A stretch of 64,000 bases of DNA from assembly GCF_013003965.1 (NCBI RefSeq), contig NZ_CP053069.1:4433419-4497418 (forward strand). The letters run 5' to 3'. The translations under genes and the position numbers were made by a program. The first letter of the stretch is position 1; every line of letters starts with the position of its first letter. The DNA is from Usitatibacter rugosus. Its GTDB lineage: Bacteria > Pseudomonadota > Gammaproteobacteria > Burkholderiales > Usitatibacteraceae. This document shows, piece after piece, positions 55,979 through 64,000 of this stretch. The notes under the pieces are model-generated. The model did no database searches and was not told the DNA's origin. It was given only the letters and a program-made list of their open reading frames with translations.

Positions 55979-57964
55979 GTGAAAGTCGCCCAAGTCGCCC
56001 TCGACGTGCCCCTCGAAGGGACCTTCGACTTCCGCGTTCCCGAGGGCCTGGAGCCGCGGGTCGGGAGCCTCGTCGTGGTGCCCTTCGGGCGCACGAGGAA
56101 GGTCGGCGTGGTGGTGGGCGGAGCCGACCGGAGCGAGGTCCCGGACGACAAGCTGCGCGACCTGGAGCGCGTCCTCGAGGACGTGCCGGCGATCGCCCCG
56201 CCGGAGCTCGAGCTCTACCGGTTCTGCGCTGCCTACTACCTCCGGCCCCTGGGCGAGGTGATCGGGGCCAGCCTGCCGCCCCGGCTGCGCCAGGTGTCCC
56301 GGCGGCCGCTCAAGCCGCCGCCGCCTCCCGGGCCCCTCGATGTGGGTGATCCGTCCCCGGTCGCGCTGACGGGGGATCAGGCGCGCGCGGTGGAGCTCAT
56401 CGGGGAAGGCGCGGGCCGGTTCCACCCCGTCCTGCTCCAGGGCGTCACCGGCAGCGGCAAGACGGAGGTCTACCTTCGGGCCATCGCGGCGGTGCTGGAG
56501 CGCGGCCGGCAGGCGCTCTTCCTGGTGCCCGAGATCGGCCTCACCCCGCAGCTCGAGGCGCGCGTGCGGGGGCGCTTCCCGCGCTCCGCCGTCGTCTCGG
56601 CGCACAGCCACCTCTCGGAAGGCGAGCGTGCCAAGGCGTGGCTCGCGGCGCATACGGGCAGCGCGGCCATCGTGCTCGGCACGCGCCTCGCCGTGCTGTC
56701 GCCATTCGCGAACCTCGGGTTGATCGTGGTGGACGAAGAGCACGACATGTCCTTCAAGCAGCAGGAAGGGCTGCGGTACTCGGCGCGCGATGTCGCCGTG
56801 CGGCGCGCGCAGATGCTCGGAATCCCCGTCGTCCTCGGCTCGGCCACGCCCTCGCTCGCGAGCTACGCGAACGCGAAGCAGGGCCGCTACGCGCTCGCCG
56901 TGCTGCGGGAACGCGCGACCGCCGGCGCCTCCATGCCGGTGGTGCGCAACATCGATACTCGGGCGGACCGGCCGGAGGAAGGGTTGTCGTCGTTCCTGGT
57001 CGGCGCGATCCGCAAGCGGCTCGAGCGTGGCGAGCAGAGCCTCATCTTCGTGAACCGGCGCGGCTTCTCGCCGGTGCTCTATTGCCGCGATTGCGCCTGG
57101 ACTTCGTCCTGCGACCGCTGCAGCGCGAAGCTGGTGCTGCATCGCAGGACCCACCGGTTGCGCTGCCACCACTGCGGCCACGAGCGGCCCATTCCGCAGC
57201 GCTGCCCGCAATGCGGCGGCATGGACCTCCAGCCCGTGGGGCACGGGACGCAGCGCGTCGAAGAGGCATTGAAGGCGCTCTTTCCGGCGGCGCGCATCGC
57301 ACGCGTGGACCGCGACTCGACGGCGCGCAAGGGCGCGCTCGCGGGCGTGCTGGAGCGTGTGGGCGCGGGCGAGGTCGACATCCTCGTCGGCACGCAGATG
57401 CTCGCGAAGGGCCACGACTATCCGGCGCTCACGCTGGTGGGCGTGCTGGACAGCGACTCGGGCCTCTTCAGCGCGGACTTTCGTGCCTCCGAGCGACTCT
57501 TCTCGCAGCTCGTGCAGGTGGCGGGCCGTGCGGGCCGCGCCGATCGCCCCGGCGAGGTGCTGATCCAGACCGACTTCCCCACGCATCCGCTCTACGCCGC
57601 GGTCGCGACGCACGACTACGAGACGTTCGCCGACGAGGGGCTCGAAGAACGGCGGATGGCGGGCTTCCCGCCCTTTTCGCACCTCGTCCTGCTGCGCGCC
57701 GAGTCGAAGAAGCCCGGCGAAGCGGTGGACTTCCTGCGCGGAGCCGCACGGCTCGCCCGCGAGCTTTCCGCCGAGGTCGAGGTGTTCGATCCCGTTCCCG
57801 CGCCGCTCGAGCGCAAGGCGGGCTACATCCGCGCCCAGCTCCTCGTGCGGGCGCAATCGCGCTCCGTCCTGCAGCCCCTCGCGCGCGACTGGAAATCCCG
57901 CCTCGACGAACTGGGCGAGCGGCATGTCCGCTGGTCGCTGGACATCGATCCCCAGGACGTCTGA
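55979..57964 (+). CDS. priA: Primosomal replication protein N' (replication restart helicase)
   Basis: This 661-residue superfamily 2 helicase reloads the replisome at stalled forks. The N-terminal DNA-binding domain (about 1-120) is followed by the Walker A loop GVTGSGKTEVYLR (158-162 GSGKT) and the DEEHD box. The zinc-binding cysteines are in CRDCAWTSSCDRCSAKL and CHHCGHERPIPQRCPQCGG. The helicase end has GTQMLAKGHDYP and VAGRAGRADRPGEV. The start is GTG 55979; no clear ribosome-binding site precedes it because a DnaA box lies there. A GGGTCAG palindrome follows directly after the stop. Confidence 0.95.
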   Translation: MKVAQVALDVPLEGTFDFRVPEGLEPRVGSLVVVPFGRTRKVGVVVGGADRSEVPDDKLRDLERVLEDVPAIAPPELELYRFCAAYYLRPLGEVIGASLPPRLRQVSRRPLKPPPPPGPLDVGDPSPVALTGDQARAVELIGEGAGRFHPVLLQGVTGSGKTEVYLRAIAAVLERGRQALFLVPEIGLTPQLEARVRGRFPRSAVVSAHSHLSEGERAKAWLAAHTGSAAIVLGTRLAVLSPFANLGLIVVDEEHDMSFKQQEGLRYSARDVAVRRAQMLGIPVVLGSATPSLASYANAKQGRYALAVLRERATAGASMPVVRNIDTRADRPEEGLSSFLVGAIRKRLERGEQSLIFVNRRGFSPVLYCRDCAWTSSCDRCSAKLVLHRRTHRLRCHHCGHERPIPQRCPQCGGMDLQPVGHGTQRVEEALKALFPAARIARVDRDSTARKGALAGVLERVGAGEVDILVGTQMLAKGHDYPALTLVGVLDSDSGLFSADFRASERLFSQLVQVAGRAGRADRPGEVLIQTDFPTHPLYAAVATHDYETFADEGLEERRMAGFPPFSHLVLLRAESKKPGEAVDFLRGAARLARELSAEVEVFDPVPAPLERKAGYIRAQLLVRAQSRSVLQPLARDWKSRLDELGERHVRWSLDIDPQDV

Positions 57965-57966
57965 CC

Positions 57967-58022
57967 AAAACCCGGGTCAGAGTGGAGTTTCCGAATAAAA
58001 ACTCCACTCTGACCCGGGTTTT
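57967..58022. repeat. GGGTCAG palindrome between priA and argS
   Basis: Perfect 24-base arms (57967-57990 and 57999-58022) flank CCGAATAA. The arm reads AAAACCCGGGTCAGAGTGG from the outer end, followed by AGTTT. It starts two bases after the priA stop. The transcribed hairpin ends in TTTT, so it can act as an intrinsic terminator for priA. It shares only the GGGTCAG core with the other copies. Confidence 0.9.
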
Positions 58023-58064
58023 GCCTGCCCGTATAATTGGTCGTTTTCCTCGCAGCCCTTTCCC

Positions 58065-59708
58065 GTGTCAGATCCCAAGCAGCAGGTCGAGTCCCTTGTC
58101 GCGAAGGCCGTTGCCGACGCCTTCCCCGAGGCCGGCGCCGTCTCGATCCTGATCGAGCGCCCGAAGAACCTCGACCACGGCGACTTCGCCACCAACGTCG
58201 CGCTGCAGCTCGCCAAGAGCGTCGGGAAGAAGCCGCGCGAGGTCGCCGAGGCGATCGTCGCGAAGATGCCGAAGGACGGCCTCGTCACCAAGATGGACAT
58301 CGCCGGCCCGGGCTTCATCAACTTCACGCTGGGCTCCGTCTCGCGCTTCGGCGTGGTGGCCACGGCCAACGCGCAGGGCAAGCTGTTCGGGCGCGGCGAA
58401 GGCGGCAAGGGCGCCAAGTTCATGGTGGAGTTCGTCTCCGCCAATCCGACGGGCCCGCTGCACGTGGGGCACGGCCGGCAGGCGGCGCTGGGCGACGCGA
58501 TCAGCACGCTGCTCGAATGGCAGGGCTACACGGTCACGCGCGAGTTCTACTACAACGACGCCGGCAACCAGATCGCCAACCTCGCGCTCTCGGTGCAGGC
58601 GCGCGTGAAGGAAGCCGCGGGCATGACGGTCGAGATGCCGAAGGACGGCTACCTCGGCGACTACATCCGCGAGATCGCCCGCGAATACGTCTCCGCCCAC
58701 TTCGGCGACGCGAAGGGCGAGAACCTCGCGCAGATCCAGCAGTTCGCCGTGAAGTACCTGCGGAACGAACAGGACATCGATCTCCGGGCGTTCGGCGTGC
58801 AGTTCGAGTCGTACTTCCTCGAAAGCTCGCTCTACACCGACGGCAAGGTCGACGAGACCGTCGCGATGCTGAAGAGGGCGGGCCACACGTACGAGGGCGA
58901 AGGCGCGCTGTGGCTGAAGACCACGGACTTCGGCGACGACAAGGACCGCGTGATGCGCAAGTCCGACGGCACGTACACGTACTTCGTGCCCGACGTCGCC
59001 TATCACGTGACCAAGTTCAAGCGCGGCTACCCGCACGTCGTGAACGTGCAGGGCGCGGACCACCACTCGACGGTCACGCGCGTGCGTGCCGGCCTGCAGG
59101 CCCTCGAAATGCAGATCCCCAAGGGCTATCCCGACTACGTGCTGCACCAGATGGTGACGGTGATGAAGAGCGGCGAGGAGGTGAAGATCTCCAAGCGCGC
59201 CGGCTCCTACGTCACGGTGCGCGACCTCGTGGACGAAGTCGGACGCGACGCCGTGCGGTACTTCTTCATCATGCGCAAGGTCGACTCGCACCTGGTGTTC
59301 GACATCGACCTCGCGAAGGCCAAGACCGAGGACAACCCGGTGTACTACGTGCAGTACGCGCACGCGCGCCTGTGCTCGGTGCTGCGCGAATGGGGCGGCG
59401 ACGTGGAATCGCTGAAGACCGCGGACCTCTCGCCGCTCGGCTCGCCGCACGAGGTCGCGCTCGCGCAGAAGCTCTCCGAATTCCCCGGGCTGCTGGCGCG
59501 CGCCGCACGCGAATTCGCGCCGCACCTGGTGTCGTTCTACCTGCATGACGACGTGGCCGCGCGCATGCATTCCTACTACAATGCGGAGCGTTTTCTCGTC
59601 GACGACGAGAAGCTGAAGCTCGCGAGATTGTCGCTCGTCGCCGCGACGCGACAGGTCCTCGCGAACGGCCTGGCGGTGCTGGGCGTCAGCGCCCCCGAGA
59701 GGATGTAA
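58065..59708 (+). CDS. argS: Arginyl-tRNA synthetase
   Basis: This 547-residue class I synthetase charges tRNA-Arg. The N-terminal Add1 domain (about 1-110) is followed by the HIGH motif in [18 protein letters not shown] and by [24 protein letters not shown] comes next, then the KMSKS-like loop KISKRAGS. The C-terminal anticodon-binding domain contains [13 protein letters not shown]. It starts at GTG 58065. The SPOR gene begins immediately after its stop. A tRNA-Arg(CCG) gene lies elsewhere in this window at 38.6 kb. Confidence 0.96.
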   Translation: MSDPKQQVESLVAKAVADAFPEAGAVSILIERPKNLDHGDFATNVALQLAKSVGKKPREVAEAIVAKMPKDGLVTKMDIAGPGFINFTLGSVSRFGVVATANAQGKLFGRGEGGKGAKFMVEFVSANPTGPLHVGHGRQAALGDAISTLLEWQGYTVTREFYYNDAGNQIANLALSVQARVKEAAGMTVEMPKDGYLGDYIREIAREYVSAHFGDAKGENLAQIQQFAVKYLRNEQDIDLRAFGVQFESYFLESSLYTDGKVDETVAMLKRAGHTYEGEGALWLKTTDFGDDKDRVMRKSDGTYTYFVPDVAYHVTKFKRGYPHVVNVQGADHHSTVTRVRAGLQALEMQIPKGYPDYVLHQMVTVMKSGEEVKISKRAGSYVTVRDLVDEVGRDAVRYFFIMRKVDSHLVFDIDLAKAKTEDNPVYYVQYAHARLCSVLREWGGDVESLKTADLSPLGSPHEVALAQKLSEFPGLLARAAREFAPHLVSFYLHDDVAARMHSYYNAERFLVDDEKLKLARLSLVAATRQVLANGLAVLGVSAPERM

Positions 59709-60431
59709 GTGGCGAAAGACTACGCGAAGGAAAACTCCAGGCCCGTCCGCAGCGGCACCGGACCGGCGCATCCGATGCTGATGGGCGTCATCATCGGCCT
59801 GCTGCTCGGGATCATCATCGCGCTCGCGGTGGCGCTGTGGCTGAACCGCTTGTCGAATCCGTTCGTCGAGAAGGGCAAGGGCATCGAGCCGCTGCCGCGC
59901 ATCGGCGCCGCCCAGCCCCCGCCGCCGCCCGAAGCGGCCAAGGCCGCCGAGAAAGCCGCCGAGAAAGCCAAGGCCGCGCCGGACAAGTCGGCCGATCCCA
60001 AGGACGCGAAGAAGGCCGCGGCGAAGAACGAGCGCCCGCGCTTCGAGTTCTACCAGATCCTCCCCGGCGACAAGGAAGTGACGGACAAGGACATCAAGGC
60101 CGCCAAGGCCGCGCCGCCCAAGGCGCCCGCCGAGGCCGCCAAGCCCGGCTCGTCGCCGCAGGCGCCGAAGGCGTTCTCCGGCGAGACGTACTGGCTGCAG
60201 GCCGGTGCGTTCGCCTCCGAGGCGGATGCGGACAACCTCAAGGCGAAGATCGCGCTCTCCGGCCTGGAAGCTTCGGTCCGGCCGGTCAACGTGGAGAACA
60301 AGGGAACGTTGTATAGGGTCAGGCTGGGGCCGTACCAGAGCGTGGACGACGCGAACCGAATCAAGACCGCGCTGTCCCAGAACGGCGTTGCCGCAGCCAT
60401 CATTCGCACGACCGAAGACACCAAAAAATAG
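59709..60431 (+). CDS. SPOR-domain membrane protein
   Basis: This 240-residue protein has a short cytoplasmic tail, one membrane helix (about 24-45), a long Ala/Lys/Pro-rich periplasmic linker (about 65-150) and a C-terminal SPOR domain of about 75 residues (YWLQAGAFASEADADNLKAK, then YRVRLGPYQSVDDANRIK). SPOR domains bind glycan strands stripped of stem peptides at the division septum, as in FtsN-like proteins. The start is GTG 59709, abutting the argS stop. It is followed 11 bases later by dsbA, a conserved betaproteobacterial order. Confidence 0.9.
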   Translation: MAKDYAKENSRPVRSGTGPAHPMLMGVIIGLLLGIIIALAVALWLNRLSNPFVEKGKGIEPLPRIGAAQPPPPPEAAKAAEKAAEKAKAAPDKSADPKDAKKAAAKNERPRFEFYQILPGDKEVTDKDIKAAKAAPPKAPAEAAKPGSSPQAPKAFSGETYWLQAGAFASEADADNLKAKIALSGLEASVRPVNVENKGTLYRVRLGPYQSVDDANRIKTALSQNGVAAAIIRTTEDTKK

Positions 60432-60442
60432 GAACCCACCCC

Positions 60443-61078
60443 ATGACCTCGCTTCGCCAGCTCTTCGCCGCCGCCCTCGTGGCGTTCGGCTTCGCCGCCG
60501 CCGGCGCCTCCGCCCAGCCCGCCGATTACGGCCTCCTCAACCCGCCCCAGCCCACCGAGGGCGGCGGCAAGATCGAGGTCATCGAATTCTTCTGGTACGG
60601 CTGCCCGCACTGCGCCCGCCTCGAGCCGTTCCTGGCCAAGTGGGCCGCCGCCGCACCCAAGGACGTCGTGGTGAAGCGCGTGCATGCCCTGCCCAGCAAC
60701 GCCTGGCTCGAGAATGCCACGCTGTTCTACACGCTCGAGGCCATGGGGCAGGTGGACCGCCTGCACTCCAAGGTCTTCGAGGCCATCCACAACGAGGGCG
60801 TGAACCTCAACATCGAAAGCGTGCGCAACAGCTGGCTCACCAAGAACGGCATCGACCCGGTCAAGTACGCCGAGGTCGCCAAGTCCTTCTCGGTGCAGAC
60901 CAAGCTGAACCGCGCGCGCCAGATGACGAGCTCGTACAAGGTCGACGGCGTGCCGCAGATCTACGTCAACGGCAAGTACGTCACCAACAACACGTACGCC
61001 CAGGGCGAGCCGAAGATCATGCCGATCGTCGACAAGCTCGTGGACCGCGCGCGCAAGGAATCCGTCGCCGCCAAGTAG
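60443..61078 (+). CDS. dsbA: Thiol:disulfide interchange protein DsbA
   Basis: This 211-residue periplasmic oxidase introduces disulfides into exported proteins. It has a signal peptide cleaved after about residue 24 (AGASAQP) and the active site FFWYGCPHCARLEP (Cys54, Cys57). The helical insert follows, and the cis-proline loop is GVPQIYVNGKYV. Its product could act on the paired-cysteine exported proteins in this window. It starts at ATG 60443, followed 9 bases downstream by the SDR gene. Confidence 0.94.
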   Translation: MTSLRQLFAAALVAFGFAAAGASAQPADYGLLNPPQPTEGGGKIEVIEFFWYGCPHCARLEPFLAKWAAAAPKDVVVKRVHALPSNAWLENATLFYTLEAMGQVDRLHSKVFEAIHNEGVNLNIESVRNSWLTKNGIDPVKYAEVAKSFSVQTKLNRARQMTSSYKVDGVPQIYVNGKYVTNNTYAQGEPKIMPIVDKLVDRARKESVAAK

Positions 61079-61087
61079 CGGCACGCC

Positions 61088-61843
61088 ATGAAGGTGTTTC
61101 TCACGGGGGCTTCGTCGGGCATCGGCGAAGCCCTCGCGCGTTTCTACGCGGCCCAAGGCGCCACGCTCGGCCTGCTCGCGCGGCGCGAGGAGCAGCTCCG
61201 CACCCTGCAGGGCACTCTCGGCGTCCCCGTCGAGATCTACCCCGCGGACGTGACCGATCTCAAGGCCGTGAAGGCCGCGGCCGAATCCTTCATCGCGAAG
61301 CACGGCGTGCCCGACATCGTGATCGGCAATGCCGGCGTCTCGCACGGCACGTTGACGGAGTTCGAGGACGACGTGGACGTCTTCCGCCAGATCATGGACA
61401 TCAACGTGAACGGCCTGGTGAACACGTTCCATCCGTTCATCGCGCCGATGCGCGGCCAGCGCGCGGGCTCGCTCGTGGGTGTGGCCTCGGTCGCAGGCTT
61501 CCGGGGCATTCCCGGCGCCAGCGCATACAGCGCCTCGAAAGCGGCCGCCATCCGTTACTGCGAGTCCCTGCGCGTGGAATTACGGGGCACCGGCGTGCAG
61601 GTGACCACCATCTGCCCCGGCTACATCGCCACGCCGATGACGGAGAAGAACCCGTATCCCATGCCGTTCCTCATTCCCGCGGATGACTTCGCGCGCCGCT
61701 TCGGCCGCGCCGTCGCGGCGCGAAAGAGCCTCGCGGTGATCCCGTGGCAAATGGCGATCGTCGCGCGGTTGCTCACCGTGCTCCCCAATTTCCTCTACGA
61801 CGCGGCCTTCGCCAAGGCCGGCCGCAAGCCCCGCAAGAATTAG
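61088..61843 (+). CDS. Short-chain dehydrogenase/reductase
   Basis: This 251-residue classical SDR has the NAD(P) loop FLTGASSGIGEALARFYA, the conserved IGNAGVSHG, the catalytic Ser near GVASVAGFRG, and the YSASKAAAI motif (YxxxK). The hydrophobic C-terminal stretch (IVARLLTVLPNFLYDAAFAKAG) suggests membrane association and a lipid-like or steroid-like substrate, as in DHRS7-type enzymes; the substrate is not known. Its TAG stop is the start of a GGGTCAG half repeat. Order dsbA-SDR is common in betaproteobacteria. Confidence 0.88.
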   Translation: MKVFLTGASSGIGEALARFYAAQGATLGLLARREEQLRTLQGTLGVPVEIYPADVTDLKAVKAAAESFIAKHGVPDIVIGNAGVSHGTLTEFEDDVDVFRQIMDINVNGLVNTFHPFIAPMRGQRAGSLVGVASVAGFRGIPGASAYSASKAAAIRYCESLRVELRGTGVQVTTICPGYIATPMTEKNPYPMPFLIPADDFARRFGRAVAARKSLAVIPWQMAIVARLLTVLPNFLYDAAFAKAGRKPRKN

Positions 61844-61857
61844 GGTCAGCTACTTTT
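61839..61857. repeat. GGGTCAG half repeat
   Basis: ATTAGGGTCAGCTACTTTT is like the left arm of the palindrome at 25543 but has no matching right arm. Its TAG is the SDR stop, and its far end abuts the stop of the convergent permease. It is a decayed or half copy of the family. Confidence 0.6.
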
Positions 61858-62667
61858 TCAGAGCGGCTCGGTCTCGCCCTGCGTCGGGCGCCAGACGAGC
61901 AGGCGTTTTTCCGCCTTCGTGACCGCGAAGTCGAGGATCAACGCGAAGGCCGTAAGCACCAGGATGCCGGCGTACACGGTGTTGATGTCGAACGCGCCTT
62001 CGGCCATGTGGATCAAGTAGCCCACGCCCTTGGCCGACCCGAGGTACTCACCCACCACAGCGCCGACGAACGCCATCCCCACGGAGATGTGCAGGCTCGA
62101 GAAGACCCACGACGTTGCCGAGGGCAAATACACGTGGCGCAGGAGCTGCCTTCGCGAGGCGCCGAGCATGGTCGCATTGCTGAGCACGACGGGACTCACT
62201 TCCTTCACGCCCTGGTAGACGTTGAAGAAGACGATGAAGAACACGAGCGTCACGCCCAGCGCCACCTTGGAGGCCATGCCGAGGCCGAACCAGACCATGA
62301 AGATCGGGGCCAGCACCACGCGCGGCATCGCGTTCATCGCGGTGATGTAGGGATCGAAGATCGCCGAGGCGGTGGGCGAGAGCCCGAGCCAGAGGCCCAC
62401 GGCGAGCCCGAGCACCGAGCCGATCACGAAGGCCATCGCTGTTTCCTGCAGCGTCACCCACAGGTGCGGATAGATCTCGCCGCCGCTGAACCATTCCCAG
62501 ATCACCTTGAAGATCTTCACCGGCTCGCCGAAGAAGAATGCGGCGCGGTCGGCATTTTCCGGCCACACGAAGGGCGGGATCAGCTCCGGGTCCGTGAGGA
62601 GCTGCCAGACCACGAAGATGCCGACGAGCAGCACGACCTGCACGATGCGCAGCTTGCCGCGGCTCAC
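61858..62667 (-). CDS. ABC importer permease (SsuC/TauC family)
   Basis: This 269-residue inner-membrane protein has about six helices. Its binding-protein-dependent transport loop is GASRRQLLRHVYLPSATSWVFSSLH (EAA-type motif). AIFDPYITAMNAMPRVVLAPI and GEYLGSAKGVGYLIH also fit the nitrate/sulfonate/taurine permease family. The GTG start at 62667 overlaps the ATPase stop. Its stop sits at the edge of the GGGTCAG half repeat. The imported substrate is unknown. Confidence 0.9.
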   Translation of the reverse strand: MSRGKLRIVQVVLLVGIFVVWQLLTDPELIPPFVWPENADRAAFFFGEPVKIFKVIWEWFSGGEIYPHLWVTLQETAMAFVIGSVLGLAVGLWLGLSPTASAIFDPYITAMNAMPRVVLAPIFMVWFGLGMASKVALGVTLVFFIVFFNVYQGVKEVSPVVLSNATMLGASRRQLLRHVYLPSATSWVFSSLHISVGMAFVGAVVGEYLGSAKGVGYLIHMAEGAFDINTVYAGILVLTAFALILDFAVTKAEKRLLVWRPTQGETEPL

Positions 62668-63470
62668 GCGATCACCCGGTTCTTCGTCTGCTGGTAGCCC
62701 TTCAGCACTTCGTCCTTCATCGCGTGCCAGATCCTGTCGTGCAGCTCGATGAAGCGCGGCGAGAGGCGGATCTCGGACACGTCGCGCGGGCGCGGCAGGT
62801 CGATCACGAAATCCCCGATGGGGTGGGTCGCCGGTCCGGCCGAGAGCACCACCACGCGGTCGGAAAGCGAGATTGCCTCCTCGAGGTCGTGGGTGATGAA
62901 GAGCACGCTCTTGCGGTTGGCGCTCCAGAGCTCCAACAGCTCGTTCTCCATCAACTGCCGCGTCTGGATGTCGAGCGCGGAGAAGGGCTCGTCCATCAGC
63001 AGGATCTTCGGATCGAGGATCAGCATCTGCGCGAGCGAGGTGCGCTTGCGCATGCCCCCGGAGAGTTGATGCGGGTAGCGGTCGCCGAAGCCCGCGAGGC
63101 CCACGCGCCCGAGCCAATCCTCGGCTTTCGCGCGCGCCGTGGCCTTGTCCTCGCCGCGGAACTCGAGCCCGGCCGTCACGTTGTCGAGGCAGCTTCGCCA
63201 CGGCATCAACGCTTCGGACTGGAACATGTAGCCCGCACGGCGGTTCACGCCCGCAAGCGGCTCGCCGAACGTGGTGACCGAGCCCGACGACGGCTTCAGC
63301 AGCCCGGCGGCGACGTTGAGCAGCGTCGACTTGCCGCAGCCGGTGGGTCCCACGACGGAGACGAACTCGCCCTCGGCGATCGAGAGCGACACGTCCTTCA
63401 CGGCCGTGTACGAGCCCGCCTTGCCCGCAAACGTGCAAGTGACCTTGTCGAAGAGGACCGCGGCGGACAC
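62664..63470 (-). CDS. ABC importer ATPase (SsuB/TauB family)
   Basis: This 268-residue ATPase has Walker A GPTGCGKSTLLNVAAGLL, the Q-loop YMFQSEALMPWRSCLDNV, the signature LSGGMRKRTSLAQML, Walker B ILLMDEPFSALD and the H-loop FITHDLEEAISLSDRV. It drives import by the permease to which it is coupled. The GTG at 63470 shares a base with the stop of the binding-protein gene. The C-terminus is short, without a regulatory domain. Confidence 0.93.
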   Translation of the reverse strand: MSAAVLFDKVTCTFAGKAGSYTAVKDVSLSIAEGEFVSVVGPTGCGKSTLLNVAAGLLKPSSGSVTTFGEPLAGVNRRAGYMFQSEALMPWRSCLDNVTAGLEFRGEDKATARAKAEDWLGRVGLAGFGDRYPHQLSGGMRKRTSLAQMLILDPKILLMDEPFSALDIQTRQLMENELLELWSANRKSVLFITHDLEEAISLSDRVVVLSAGPATHPIGDFVIDLPRPRDVSEIRLSPRFIELHDRIWHAMKDEVLKGYQQTKNRVIA

Positions 63471-64000
63471 TACTTGTACTTCGCCTGGGCCTTCTTCACG
63501 AACGAGTTGTCGAAGGTCTGGTTCAGGTCCAGCTTGCCCGCGGCCTTCACCGAGGGCTCGAACTGCACCAGCACCTTGTAGACGTTCTCGGCGGCCTTGA
63601 GCGAAAGCGTGCCGTCCTCGGAGTAGCCGATCATGTTCTTCAGCAGGGCGTCCTTGTAGAGCGACGGGTTGCCGGCCTTGTACTCGGCGGGCATGAGGTC
63701 GACGATCTCCTGCGGCGTGGCCTTCGCGATCCACTTGTCGGCGCGCACCATCGCATTCACCACGGCTTGCACGGTGCGCGGGTTCTTCTTGATGTACTCG
63801 TCGGTGATGTAGATCACGGAGGCGTGATAGTCGCCGCCGTAGATGTCCTTCATCCCCTTCTCGGTGCGGCTGTCGGCGACGGCCACGTACTTGCCCGTGG
63901 CCTCGAGCTGCGAGATGACGGGATCGAGGTTGCTCATCGCGTCGATCTCGCCCTTCTCCATCGCGGCGAAGGCGCCCGCGCCGGTGCCCACGCCCACCAC
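63470..64000 (-). CDS. ABC substrate-binding protein (NMT1/SsuA-like), clipped at 5' end
   Basis: The last 176 residues of a periplasmic binding protein are visible; the N-terminus and signal peptide lie beyond the window. VGVGTGAGAFAAMEKGEIDAM and PVISQLEATGKYV are typical of the NMT1/THI5-SsuA-TauA group, which binds sulfonates, nitrate, pyrimidine precursors or related small acids. It is the first gene of the importer as seen here, followed by the ATPase and the permease. The ligand cannot be told without the missing half. Confidence 0.88.
   Translation of the reverse strand: MVGVGTGAGAFAAMEKGEIDAMSNLDPVISQLEATGKYVAVADSRTEKGMKDIYGGDYHASVIYITDEYIKKNPRTVQAVVNAMVRADKWIAKATPQEIVDLMPAEYKAGNPSLYKDALLKNMIGYSEDGTLSLKAAENVYKVLVQFEPSVKAAGKLDLNQTFDNSFVKKAQAKYK

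Overview
The window is GC-rich chromosomal DNA from a Gram-negative bacterium, most likely a betaproteobacterium. The markers are the proteobacterial-type GshA/GshB pair, a hemC-hemD-hemX-hemY run, a large DUF3683-type FAD/Fe-S oxidoreductase, a DUF1631 protein, an accB-accC-prmA-zinc-ribbon run, and a gltB-gltD to hemE-priA-argS-SPOR-dsbA order. I see no transposase, phage gene, CRISPR array or rRNA. Coding density is very high, with many ATGA-type stop/start overlaps. The long opposite-strand frames are GC-driven shadows and are left out.

Layout. 1-7.4 kb: a clipped gene end and a ferritin-like protein on +, then a minus-strand run read right to left (DUF486 membrane protein, mpl, phzF-like, YqiA-like esterase, RNB exonuclease, TonB-like protein, small secreted protein). 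7.5-9.7 kb: gshA-gshB. 9.7-19.3 kb, minus: a possible PilZ-like protein, a HIT protein, a large BNR-repeat lipoprotein, the giant FAD/Fe-S oxidoreductase and a YqaA-like membrane protein. 19.4-25.6 kb, plus: hemC-hemD-hemX-hemY, a CBS protein and an acyl-CoA synthetase. 25.6-27.1 kb, minus: a flavin/2Fe-2S reductase and fxsA. 27.1-32.2 kb, plus: a cutA remnant, tlpA-like, aroQ, accB, accC, prmA and a zinc-ribbon protein. 32.2-34.8 kb, minus: a DUF1631 gene behind a cyclic-di-GMP-I (GEMM-I) riboswitch. 35-38.5 kb: a PfkB kinase, a SlyB-like lipoprotein and a PlsC acyltransferase (+), facing apaH and a cytochrome c (-). 38.6-44.6 kb: tRNA-Arg(CCG) and a surface-polysaccharide cluster. 44.7-47.6 kb, minus: two paralogous Ig-like lipoproteins. 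47.8-61.8 kb, plus: gltB-gltD, a hydrolase, hemE, priA, argS, SPOR, dsbA and an SDR. 61.9-64 kb, minus: an ABC importer, cut by the window edge.

How it fits together. Most genes are housekeeping: glutathione, tetrapyrrole (hemC, hemD, hemE), peptidoglycan recycling, fatty-acid initiation, ammonium assimilation, replication restart and disulfide formation. Surface biology is also prominent, with O-antigen-type genes and three secreted or lipoprotein beta-rich proteins.

The least ordinary signals are in the DNA between genes. They are the GEMM-I riboswitch that ties the DUF1631 protein to cyclic di-GMP; a family of GGGTCAG palindromes that supply or touch stop codons and sit between gene ends; two perfect DnaA boxes in the hemE-priA gap; a second repeat family at the accB/accC and gltB/gltD junctions; and a truncated cutA with dsbD missing where it would be expected.
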